Shown here piece after piece: positions 9,012 to 15,277 of a stretch of DNA of 37,285 nt (position 1 is the stretch's first letter; the number at the start of each line of letters is the position of its first letter). Under the pieces are notes generated by a model. That model had not been told where the DNA came from, did no database searches, and saw only the letters and a list, made by a program, of their open reading frames with translations. Position numbers and translations under genes: made by a program. The stretch covers positions 1-37,285 of the forward strand of contig JANQGV010000193.1 in NCBI GenBank assembly GCA_028282925.1. Direction: 5' to 3'. Source of the stretch: Thermodesulfobacteriota bacterium. Lineage in GTDB: Bacteria; Desulfobacterota; WTBG01; CAIYCZ01; CAIRTM01.

Positions 9012-9065
9012 ATTACAAAAATGTAATGATCCTGCAATCATTCTGTAAGGTTTTCTCAATATACT
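9012..9065 (+). promoter_or_regulatory. Response-regulator box A and its -10 element
   Basis: The box 9012-9049 contains half-sites TGTAAT (9022), TGCAAT (9033) and TGTAAG (9044), exactly 11 bp apart, preceded by an inverted half-site ATTACAA (9012-9018). Ten bases later comes a -10 hexamer TATACT (9060-9065). Head-to-tail half-sites at 11-bp period placed about 10 bp before the -10 are the hallmark of promoters activated by PhoB/OmpR-class regulators. The same module occurs at 13083-13136 with 34 of 38 identical bases in the box. The obvious candidate regulator is the response regulator encoded at 10979. It would drive genes from 9291 rightward. Confidence 0.8.
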
Positions 9066-9124
9066 TAAAGCAGAATCAATAATGTACCGAGGCTGACGTT
9101 GGACACCAGGATTTCGAAGAACAC

Positions 9125-9150
9125 TAAAAACCTTGGGTATAAGGTTTTTA
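9125..9150 (+). other. Perfect AT-rich hairpin in the leader of the box-A transcript
   Basis: TAAAAACCTT (9125-9134) and AAGGTTTTTA (9141-9150) form a perfect 10-bp stem with a GGGTAT loop. It lies about 55 bases after the predicted transcription start of box A and 140 bases before the first ORF. The T-rich right arm could act as a weak attenuator, but the stem has only two G-C pairs, so its role is open. Confidence 0.45.
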
Positions 9151-9290
9151 ATGCAAAAGCAGTAAAACACAACCGGTAACCAATAAGGGATTAAGGGCGA
9201 TGTCAAGATACCTCCCCCCCCCGTGTCCTCTGGCAGAGCCCCCCTTTTTTACAATTACGTATAGTGCAATAAGTTAAAGAGGGAGGCACT

Positions 9291-9461
9291 ATGTCAATTG
9301 TAATAAACGGATTAAAGTTTTTTTTCAGCGTTGCTGTTGCCGGTAAATGTATATACACACTGAATATCTTTGCTAAATATAACAAGATCATGCTGCTTGA
9401 AGCTGAGCATTACTTCGGAGCGTTCTCTATTGCCGTAACAGGATCCGCCCTGCAATTTTAA
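9291..9461 (+). CDS. Small protein, 56 residues, unknown function
   Basis: The ORF starts at ATG 9291 after a strong AGAGGGAGGCACT ribosome-binding site and ends with TAA at 9459-9461. The product begins MSIVINGLKFFFSVAVAGK and has one hydrophobic segment (about residues 8-25) followed by a mixed region ending in SIAVTGSALQF. It could be a small membrane-associated protein or peptide. It is the first ORF downstream of response-regulator box A, about 220 bases after the predicted start of transcription, and lies 37 bp before the zinc-ribbon gene. I do not recognise a family. Support comes from the ribosome-binding site, the position and the absence of a competing gene. Confidence 0.5.
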   Translation: MSIVINGLKFFFSVAVAGKCIYTLNIFAKYNKIMLLEAEHYFGAFSIAVTGSALQF

Positions 9462-9498
9462 CAAGCCACGCTGCCATACAACAATTGAGCACCAAAAC

Positions 9499-9810
9499 AT
9501 GAATGAAACACAAATGAATGAGAAAAAAGCGAATATGGATCAATTCATTGAGCTTGATGTTAAAAAACTCAAGCACATAGAAGCAGAACGCAAAAGGCTT
9601 TTAAAATTCGCTTTACAATCGGTACCGGATATTCATTTCATGCGCTGTCCGCGCTGTAGCTGCCGTCTCGAAGAGAAGACTATCGACCAAATATCCATTG
9701 TGATATGTGCACAGTGCAAGGGGCTCTGGATACACTCAGAAAGCCTTAAAAAGGTGCTTGGGCTTTCCGGCGACAAGGCGGATAATTTTCTAAAACATGC
9801 AACAAAATGA
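9499..9810 (+). CDS. Small TFIIB-type zinc-ribbon protein (zf-TFIIB family)
   Basis: A 103-residue protein with a charged, helical N-terminal half and a C-terminal zinc ribbon: MRCPRCSCRL at about residues 48-57, then VICAQCKGLWIHSESL. CPxC, then CxxCxGxWxxxxEL, is the pattern of the zf-TFIIB family, whose function in bacteria is largely unknown. The start is uncertain: ATG 9499 has no clear ribosome-binding site, and ATG 9511 or 9535 (the latter after a GAGAAA stretch) are alternatives. It is a partial paralogue of the broken gene at 10337-10637, which carries the same ribbon. It lies in the unit predicted to be driven by box A. Confidence 0.78.
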   Translation: MNETQMNEKKANMDQFIELDVKKLKHIEAERKRLLKFALQSVPDIHFMRCPRCSCRLEEKTIDQISIVICAQCKGLWIHSESLKKVLGLSGDKADNFLKHATK

Positions 9811-9876
9811 TTACGCTTTTTCCAAAAACCCGTTTTTCATTGACCTGTGAGAAGAGCAGGCCGGAGAGGTCACAAA

Positions 9877-10317
9877 ATGCCAGCTAAGAATAACCGTGCA
9901 ATACATATTACAGAATCAGATTATGAAAAGGCAAAGCAGCAACTCAGTTTTTTTTATTGCTTTATGCCCGTCGAAAACAAGGCTTTTAAAAACCTCATAA
10001 TCTTCGACAAAGCTCTCGATCGTGCGACTATTGTTCCAAATAAAGCCATCCCCGCCGGTATCGTTATGATCAACTCGCAGGTTACGCTGGAGGAAATGAA
10101 AACAGGCCTCGAAACAACCTTCATGGTAGCGTTACCAACGCCTGGCGAGTGCATGGGAAAAAAAATATCGATATTTTCACCACTCGGCTGTGCGATTATC
10201 GGGCGCCGGATCGGCGATGTCATTGAGTGCGAAACGCCGCATGGATTCAATACATTTGTTATCACTAAAATTGATAATCGTGCAGATAAAATTGCAGCGG
10301 GGCACGTAACCGGATAA
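9877..10317 (+). CDS. Rnk-like / GreA-GreB C-terminal domain protein
   Basis: The last ~80 residues of this 146-residue protein resemble the FKBP-like C-terminal domain of GreA/GreB and Rnk: IPAGIVMINSQVTL, then KISIFSPLGCAIIGRRIGD and VIECETPHGFNTFVI. A segment LDRATIVP matches Rnk's short linker region. There is no full GreA coiled coil, which favours an Rnk-type protein that binds RNA polymerase without cleaving RNA. I place the start at ATG 9877, since GGAGAGGT lies seven bases upstream; the longer frame from 9847 has no such site. Neighbours are two zinc-ribbon genes and a two-component system, suggesting a role in transcription under stress. Family placement is good; function is inferred. 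Confidence 0.8.
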   Translation: MPAKNNRAIHITESDYEKAKQQLSFFYCFMPVENKAFKNLIIFDKALDRATIVPNKAIPAGIVMINSQVTLEEMKTGLETTFMVALPTPGECMGKKISIFSPLGCAIIGRRIGDVIECETPHGFNTFVITKIDNRADKIAAGHVTG

Positions 10318-10336
10318 AAATCACCAGGAGATAATC

Positions 10337-10637
10337 GTGCCTATCAAACCAACAGAAAAGGAAGAAGCCTACGTTATCAGGCGTGAGTTTAAAAAAGCCA
10401 AAGAGAATGCAAACCGGCAGCAAAAGCTGCTCGAAGCAAAAATCGGATCAGACTGAAGGAGCAGCACTACATGCGCTGCCCCAAATGCGGCATGCAGCCC
10501 GTTGAAATCGATGACAGAGGATGAGGACTGATAAATGCATGGTATGTGAAGGGGTATGGCTTGATTCGGGAGAACTTGAAATGGTTGCAAAACTTGATAA
10601 ATCAGTACGTAACAAATTTTTCGATGCCTTTCGTTAG
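10337..10637 (+). pseudogene. zf-TFIIB zinc-ribbon gene broken by two frameshifts
   Basis: A GTG start (10337) after AGGAG opens 39 codons beginning MPIKPTEKEEAYVIRREF, which ends at TGA 10454. The expected continuation RLKEQHYMRCPKCGM is in a second frame (10444-10524). The second half of the ribbon, CMVCEGVWLDSGELEMV, then KFFDAFR, is in a third frame, ending at TAG 10635-10637. Joined, the three pieces give a complete zf-TFIIB protein of the usual length and motif order. Two separate single-base losses are needed, near 10443 and 10520. Either the gene is a recent pseudogene or the assembly has base-call errors here. A paralogous intact ribbon gene lies at 9499. Confidence 0.72.
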
Positions 10638-10978
10638 TAATCAGGGGCTTTAAAATACGAACAGATGCGATCTCGTTCAACGGTTTGTGGTTTGCAAAAG
10701 AGATAGTCACAGCCCAAGCATCAACAACCATACAAAAACAATGTCGGGAAATACATCAACAGCAGGCCCGGCCGGCAAATGAGTGGTAAAAATTTACCCT
10801 TGGCAAAACAGGCGTTGTTGAGTATAACGGATGAGTCTCCGACAGGCGCGGCCGGACAGGCTGATGCCCCACGGAGAGGGTTGTTGTCGAGCCGGGTCTA
10901 TACGTCTACACCGGTAAGGCTTGTGTTTGGAACCACAGGTGTAATCTACGTCAAAGTCAAATACTAATTATTGAACAG
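10638..10978 (+). other. Gap before the response regulator, possible decayed coding remnant
   Basis: No intact gene is convincing. Protein-like stretches appear in different frames: VVEYNG then [15 protein letters not shown] (about 10814-10918, broken by two TGA codons), and [13 protein letters not shown] (10927-10964) in another frame. Together they read like a beta-rich domain broken by several indels. There is no copy of the TGTAAT box here. The response regulator start at 10979 has only a poor ribosome-binding site, so it may depend on upstream transcription. Confidence 0.35.
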
Positions 10979-11650
10979 ATGCGCATTTTAATAGTCGAAG
11001 ATGAGAAAAAAACAGCCGGCTTTCTAAGAAAAGGCCTCTCCGAAAACGGTTTTGTCGTTGATGTGGCTCACACCGCGGAAGACGGGCTGTTTCAGGCCCA
11101 TGCCTCAGACTACGACCTCGTTATTCTTGATGTTATGCTGCCGGATAAAAGTGGTTGGGTTGTGTTTGAAGAAATGAGGCGGGAAGGCAACAAGACCCCT
11201 GTACTTTTTTTAACCGCCCGCGACAGCGTGGAGGACCGGGTCAAGGGACTTGAACTGGGTGCGGATGACTATTTGGTGAAACCTTTTGCTTTCTCTGAGC
11301 TGCTTGCCCGGGTCCGTGTTGTGCTGCGCAGGCCCCAGGTTCAAAAAGACCAAACAATTGAGATTGCAGACCTTCAGATCGATCTTTTGAAACGCAAGGT
11401 CAAACGGACAGGAAAGCAGATAGATCTAACCCAAAAAGAATTTGTTCTACTGTCTCTGCTGGCAAAACGCTCAGGTGATGCCCTTTCCAGAACCATGATT
11501 GCTGAACAGGTCTGGGACATGAATTTTGACAGCGATACGAATGTAGTCGATGTTGCTATCCGCCGTCTCCGCTCAAAAGTTGATGACCCTTTCGAAAGAA
11601 AACTCATACACACCGTGCGTGGAGTCGGCTATGTCCTCGAAGAGAGATAA
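10979..11650 (+). CDS. OmpR-family response regulator, CusR/CopR-like
   Basis: A 223-residue DNA-binding response regulator. The receiver domain (1-120) has the acidic pocket E7/D8, phospho-acceptor D51 in [12 protein letters not shown]79 in LFLTA and K101 in YLVKPF. The C-terminal winged helix (about 125-220) carries the OmpR-family segments [27 protein letters not shown] and [13 protein letters not shown]. Sequence style is close to the CusR/CopR/CzcR group that answers envelope metal stress. The gene overlaps its sensor kinase by 20 bases, showing a genuine pair. The two matching boxes at 9012 and 13083 have the spacing expected for this class, making them the likely targets. The signal is not known. 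Confidence 0.94.
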   Translation: MRILIVEDEKKTAGFLRKGLSENGFVVDVAHTAEDGLFQAHASDYDLVILDVMLPDKSGWVVFEEMRREGNKTPVLFLTARDSVEDRVKGLELGADDYLVKPFAFSELLARVRVVLRRPQVQKDQTIEIADLQIDLLKRKVKRTGKQIDLTQKEFVLLSLLAKRSGDALSRTMIAEQVWDMNFDSDTNVVDVAIRRLRSKVDDPFERKLIHTVRGVGYVLEER

Positions 11651-13061
11651 AAGCGCACACCTTCCACAGTCCTACTCAATTGTTACACGCCTGACCCTTG
11701 CATTTGCTCTCACGGCATTTGGAATGCTGACACTCACAACCGGATTTTTGTATTATGCCCTTGTTTCAACCCTTCACACTAAAGATGAGCGCTTCCTGGC
11801 GGACAAAATAGTACACTTTCGGGACATTATACGGTCATCCAACTATGATGTTCGTGAGCTTGAACAGGAAGTGCAGGCGGGGAGCAGCTACCAATTCAAC
11901 AAGTATGTGGTTAAAATCGTAAACGCCCGGGGCCGGGAAATCATGACGGCGGGAACAAACGCTGTGACGGATACGCTTCCATTCCCCCAGCCGCATGAAG
12001 TCGATGAGGAGCCATTGCAGACCGTTAGATTCAAATCGGCCTCGGGCGAAGTTTTTATCATGATGTCGGCCTGGGCGAAGTGCCGCGACTGTGACGGCCA
12101 CAGGGTTCTTATTAATACGGCTCTTAATGTTACCGTTGAAGAGGCCATCCTGAAGCAATACCGTAAACAAATATTCCTGGTTTTGATCATCGGCATCTTT
12201 CTGGCAGGCCTTACCGGAATGGCCATTGCCCGCCGTGGTTTAAGCCCTTTACGACGCATTACCGCCGTTATCCAACGCATCAGGGCTTCACAGCTTAACG
12301 AAAGGCTTGCTCCGGCCACGTGGCCCCAGGAGCTTAAGATGCTTGCAACATCATTTGACGAGATGCTTGACCGGCTTGAGGATTCCTTTGTCAGGCTTTC
12401 TCGCTTTTCAACAGATATTGCACATGAGCTGAGAACCCCCATCAACAATCTCATGGGTGAAACTGAAGTGTCGCTTTCTAAAACACGAACGATTGAGGAC
12501 TATCAACAGATACTCGAATCAAGCATGGAGGAATATACACGCCTCTCGCACATGATTGAGGGCCTGCTTTTCTTGGCACGAGCCGAAAATACAGACATCA
12601 AACTTGAACGCACCCAGGTAGACCCCATAAAAGAAATACAGGATGTACTGGAATATTACCATGCGCTGACTGAAGAAAAAAAGCTACACGTTCAGTGCCG
12701 CGGAAGTGGATCGGTTTATGCCGATCCTCTCCTCCTTCGCAGAGCCGTGACCAATCTTTTTTCAAATGCATTCAGGTATTCACCCTCCGGCAGCAGCATC
12801 CACATTGATGTTCAGGAGAATGACGATCAGTTTTCATCTATTTTAATCAAAGATAATGGTATCGGCATTGAAACTGAAGAGTTGCAGAACATCTTTGAAC
12901 GCTTTTATCGTACACCGGGGGCAAAATCCCACGATACATGTGGAAGCGGTTTAGGGCTTGCGATCGTTAAATCCATTATGGATCTCCACGGCGGCACAAT
13001 CGAAGTCTTGAGTGTGCCGAAACAAGGTACGACGGTTCACCTCCGATTTCCTGCTCAATAG
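11631..13061 (+). CDS. Sensor histidine kinase, CusS/CopS-like
   Basis: A 476-residue membrane histidine kinase. Order: cytoplasmic tail, TM1 (about 20-43), periplasmic domain (about 44-178), TM2 (about 180-200), HAMP (about 201-252), dimerisation domain with phospho-acceptor H265 in DIAHELRTP, and ATPase domain with N box [24 protein letters not shown] and GSGLGLAIV. Organisation fits the heavy-metal sensor kinase group. The periplasmic domain holds C151-x2-C154 followed by H157 (KCRDCDGH), a possible metal or redox site. I chose ATG 11631, which overlaps the regulator's end by 20 bases (translational coupling); the frame is open further upstream but only inside the regulator. Box B starts 21 bases after the stop. 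Confidence 0.93.
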   Translation: MSSKRDKSAHLPQSYSIVTRLTLAFALTAFGMLTLTTGFLYYALVSTLHTKDERFLADKIVHFRDIIRSSNYDVRELEQEVQAGSSYQFNKYVVKIVNARGREIMTAGTNAVTDTLPFPQPHEVDEEPLQTVRFKSASGEVFIMMSAWAKCRDCDGHRVLINTALNVTVEEAILKQYRKQIFLVLIIGIFLAGLTGMAIARRGLSPLRRITAVIQRIRASQLNERLAPATWPQELKMLATSFDEMLDRLEDSFVRLSRFSTDIAHELRTPINNLMGETEVSLSKTRTIEDYQQILESSMEEYTRLSHMIEGLLFLARAENTDIKLERTQVDPIKEIQDVLEYYHALTEEKKLHVQCRGSGSVYADPLLLRRAVTNLFSNAFRYSPSGSSIHIDVQENDDQFSSILIKDNGIGIETEELQNIFERFYRTPGAKSHDTCGSGLGLAIVKSIMDLHGGTIEVLSVPKQGTTVHLRFPAQ

Positions 13062-13082
13062 CCCATGCGGCAACTATCTTTC

Positions 13083-13136
13083 ATTACAAAATTGTAATAG
13101 TCCTGCAATCCTTCTGTAAGATTTAAAGGATACAAT
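13083..13136 (+). promoter_or_regulatory. Response-regulator box B and its -10 element
   Basis: The box 13083-13120 has half-sites TGTAAT (13093), TGCAAT (13104) and TGTAAG (13115) at 11-bp period, with an upstream arm making the inverted repeat ATTACAA-N2-TTGTAAT (13083-13098). After exactly ten bases comes the -10 hexamer TACAAT (13131-13136). Layout and sequence match box A at 9012, and the spacer length is identical. It would start transcription near 13143, toward the small zinc-ribbon gene and the chorismate-synthase-like gene. Confidence 0.82.
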
Positions 13137-13153
13137 AAGAATAAAACAGTGGC

Positions 13154-13368
13154 TTGGCGTATGCAACGGTTGCGTTGGGCGGCAGAGAATATGTCGCAGG
13201 GCGACTTACTGCGGTAACTGATATAGTTTTTGACGACGGCTGTTTGTCGATAGAATCCTTCCAGGGTTTGGAATTGTCTGCAGTGAGGTGCCTCAGCCTG
13301 AGATGGCGGCAAGGGAAGTGCTGAGAATTTTTTCAGATAACATTAATGGAGAACCCGGAGGTCATTAA
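13154..13368 (+). pseudogene. Possible frameshifted small gene upstream of the zinc-ribbon gene
   Basis: One frame from 13154 (TTG) reads protein-like text such as GGREYVAGRLTAVTDIVFDD and SIESFQGLELSA, then turns to arginine/tryptophan-rich text after about 13283. A second frame continues sensibly as EVPQPEMAAREVLRIFSDN and ends at TAA 13366-13368, which overlaps the ATG of the next gene (TAATG). A single-base change near 13284 would join the halves into about 72 residues. The overlap with the next start is the kind seen in coupled genes. There is no ribosome-binding site for the first half, because the predicted transcript starts only about 11 bases before. No family is recognised. Confidence 0.35.
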
Positions 13369-13583
13369 TGAAATGCCAGAGATGTGGTACTGATTTAACA
13401 AAGGAGGGAGGCTTCTACATAACTGCCGAAGGCAATGTGTGCAGGAGATGCAACAGAATGAGAAAAACAAAAATATCGATGCGAAAAAGAAGTCAAAAGA
13501 AAAAGCAGACGGGCAACAGCAATGGTTCCTTAAAAAGTCACAGAGCAGGGAATAAATCACCATATCTGCCTGAAAGTATGTAA
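13368..13583 (+). CDS. Small zinc-ribbon protein with basic tail
   Basis: A 71-residue protein: CxxC at residues 3-6 (MKCQRCGTDL), a second CxxC at about 25-28 (VCRRCNRM), then a lysine/arginine-rich tail. The paired CxxC motifs suggest a single zinc ribbon, and the basic tail suggests nucleic-acid or ribosome/polymerase contact; both are inferences. The ATG follows CCCGGAGGTCATTA, a strong ribosome-binding site. It is the first intact gene after response-regulator box B and lies 159 bp before the chorismate-synthase homologue. The basic tail resembles low-complexity regions, so its length need not be conserved. Confidence 0.7.
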   Translation: MKCQRCGTDLTKEGGFYITAEGNVCRRCNRMRKTKISMRKRSQKKKQTGNSNGSLKSHRAGNKSPYLPESM

Positions 13584-13742
13584 TGGCGGTTTTAAAGGTC
13601 ATAAAAAGTGATGAGTTGTAATGTCGGCCCTTGATAATACCTTGTTTTAACGAGGATTTTAACTGAACACCATCGGAACGTGAGACGGCTGAAGAATACC
13701 GGAGACGGGCGCACCCAGGCAGTCTCGGAGAGGAGAAACACA

Positions 13743-14885
13743 ATGCTTGGAAACACATTCGGAAGAATATTCAGAATTACTGCTGTCGGCGAGAGCTACG
13801 GCATTGGTAAAGGCAGTGGGTTGGCGGTTATTATAGACGGGGTTCCTCCCGGGCTGGCATTGACCGATGCTCTTATTCAGGAAGAGCTTGATAAGAGAAG
13901 GCCTGGAGTGGGAAAACTGAACTCACCTCGGCTGGAAACCGACCAGTGCAGTATTTTTGCCGGGATAGGTCAGGACAATGTTACCACCGGCGCACCGGTG
14001 GGCATTATTATCTACAACGTCGACACCCAGGATCTGCATGTCGATCAGTATCGGCAGTACAAAGACCTCTGCCGTCCGGGCCATGCGACCTATTGTTTTT
14101 ATAAAAAATACGGCCGACATCAGGATTGGTGTGGTGCAGGCCGTGCATCGGGCCGGGAGACGGCTGCCCGGGTTGCGGGCGGTGCTGTTGCAAAACATAT
14201 TCTGGCCAAAGAGGGCATAGACCTTATATCGTATACGATTCAGTGTATGGACATCAAAGCGAAAGAAATGACCTTTGCAGAAGCAAAAAAGAATTACCGG
14301 AAAAACGAGATCAATTGTCCGGACCTTGAAGCGGCGGAAAAAATGGAAAAGCGGGTTTTGGAAATAAAGGATCAGGGTGAAACAGCCGGAGGAGTTCTCG
14401 AACTCAGGATTAACGGAGTGCCGGCAGGCCTCGGCGAGCCGGTTTTTGATAAGCTGAGTTCTCTGCTCGGACATGCACTGCTTTCCATTGGGGCGATTAA
14501 AGGCATTGAATTCGGCGCCGGATTTAACGTCGGCAATATGCTGGGGTCGGAATGCAACGATGAATTCTGCGAAAAAGACGGTTCCATCGGCTTCAAAACC
14601 AACAATGCCGGAGGGCTGCTGGGAGGTATCAGCAACGGAGATGAAATCGTAGTCCGCCTTGCGGTTAAGCCCACACCAACGATAAGCGTTACCCAGGACA
14701 GTGTTAATATGCCGAAAATGCAGATTGAAAAACTTGAACCGATTACACGGCGTGATCCCACCCTGCTCGGCAGGATTTATTCCGTGGTTGAGGCCATGAC
14801 TGCAATTACCCTCGTGGATGCCTTAATGATGGCCCGTGGGTATGATAATGTCTGCAGGATTGAAAACACATGGAGGGAGATTTGA
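13743..14885 (+). CDS. Divergent chorismate synthase homologue (GESYG variant)
   Basis: A 380-residue member of the chorismate synthase family, which normally converts 5-enolpyruvylshikimate-3-phosphate to chorismate with reduced FMN. Family segments are present: RRPG at 52-55, RPGHATY with H114 (the second catalytic-region histidine), GRASGRETAARVAGGAVAK, VPAGLGEPVFDKL, and NNAGGLLGGISNGDEIVVR. The first signature differs: GESYG (Y19) replaces GESHG, whose histidine is catalytically important, and the usual RHDP motif is RRDP. It may be a second, specialised paralogue rather than the shikimate-pathway enzyme. The ATG at 13743 follows GGAGAGGAGAAACACA; the upstream in-frame ATG at 13680 lacks this support. 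Box B lies about 600 bp upstream. Confidence 0.85.
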   Translation: MLGNTFGRIFRITAVGESYGIGKGSGLAVIIDGVPPGLALTDALIQEELDKRRPGVGKLNSPRLETDQCSIFAGIGQDNVTTGAPVGIIIYNVDTQDLHVDQYRQYKDLCRPGHATYCFYKKYGRHQDWCGAGRASGRETAARVAGGAVAKHILAKEGIDLISYTIQCMDIKAKEMTFAEAKKNYRKNEINCPDLEAAEKMEKRVLEIKDQGETAGGVLELRINGVPAGLGEPVFDKLSSLLGHALLSIGAIKGIEFGAGFNVGNMLGSECNDEFCEKDGSIGFKTNNAGGLLGGISNGDEIVVRLAVKPTPTISVTQDSVNMPKMQIEKLEPITRRDPTLLGRIYSVVEAMTAITLVDALMMARGYDNVCRIENTWREI

Positions 14886-15277
14886 TTCACAATAAATGGT
14901 CATTCTCCTCCTGAAGCCCGGCCGGATATGAATTTCATTGAGTACCGCAAATCGCTGAATGCTGATCGGCCGCAGATCCCGCATGTATCGGGGCTCTCAT
15001 ACACACAGGCTGTGGTTTTAGAAAGACCGTAACCGTGCTTTTTGCTTTGCAGATATTACCCGCCGCCGGGGATCTACTATCTGCTGCGCAGTTCCGCATG
15101 TACTGCAAAGCGGAACCGGTTGTTTTTTTGGGAAGGTGCGGAGTGTATTGGTATTTTCATCTATTCAGGTAGTGGAATAAAAATGAATCAGTTTCTTCTC
15201 AGTCTTTTTGCCTGACGGGTTTGCCGACTGGTTAGTGAATGGATTTTTTTCTATGCCGTCAAAAGAAGGAAACCACG
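14886..15277 (+). other. Intergenic region with a probable terminator, no convincing gene
   Basis: A short ORF of 34 codons at 14928-15032 lacks a ribosome-binding site and a recognisable product. The main structure is the hairpin at 15091-15129, annotated separately. The last 150 bp before the RelA/SpoT-like gene are T-rich and may hold its promoter, but no clear -35/-10 pair could be fixed. Confidence 0.45.
15091..15129 (+). terminator. Probable terminator after the chorismate-synthase-like gene
   Basis: GTTCCGC (15091-15097) pairs with GCGGAAC (15110-15116) around a 12-base loop, followed by CGGTTG and a run of seven T (15123-15129). It lies about 200 bp after the chorismate-synthase homologue and would separate it from the RelA/SpoT-like gene. 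Confidence 0.55.

Noticed and set aside
8897-9082. 61-codon ORF
   Set aside because: Runs across the regulator box and its -10 element, which explain the sequence better.
10454-10524. Programmed frameshifting in the broken zinc-ribbon gene
   Set aside because: Two shifts would be needed and neither has a slippery codon plus stimulator such as that in prfB; mutation or read error is simpler.
10779-10967. 62-codon ORF before the response regulator
   Set aside because: No ribosome-binding site, and only its last 13 codons read like a natural protein; more likely part of a decayed stretch.
14928-15032. 34-codon ORF after the chorismate-synthase-like gene
   Set aside because: No ribosome-binding site and no recognisable product.
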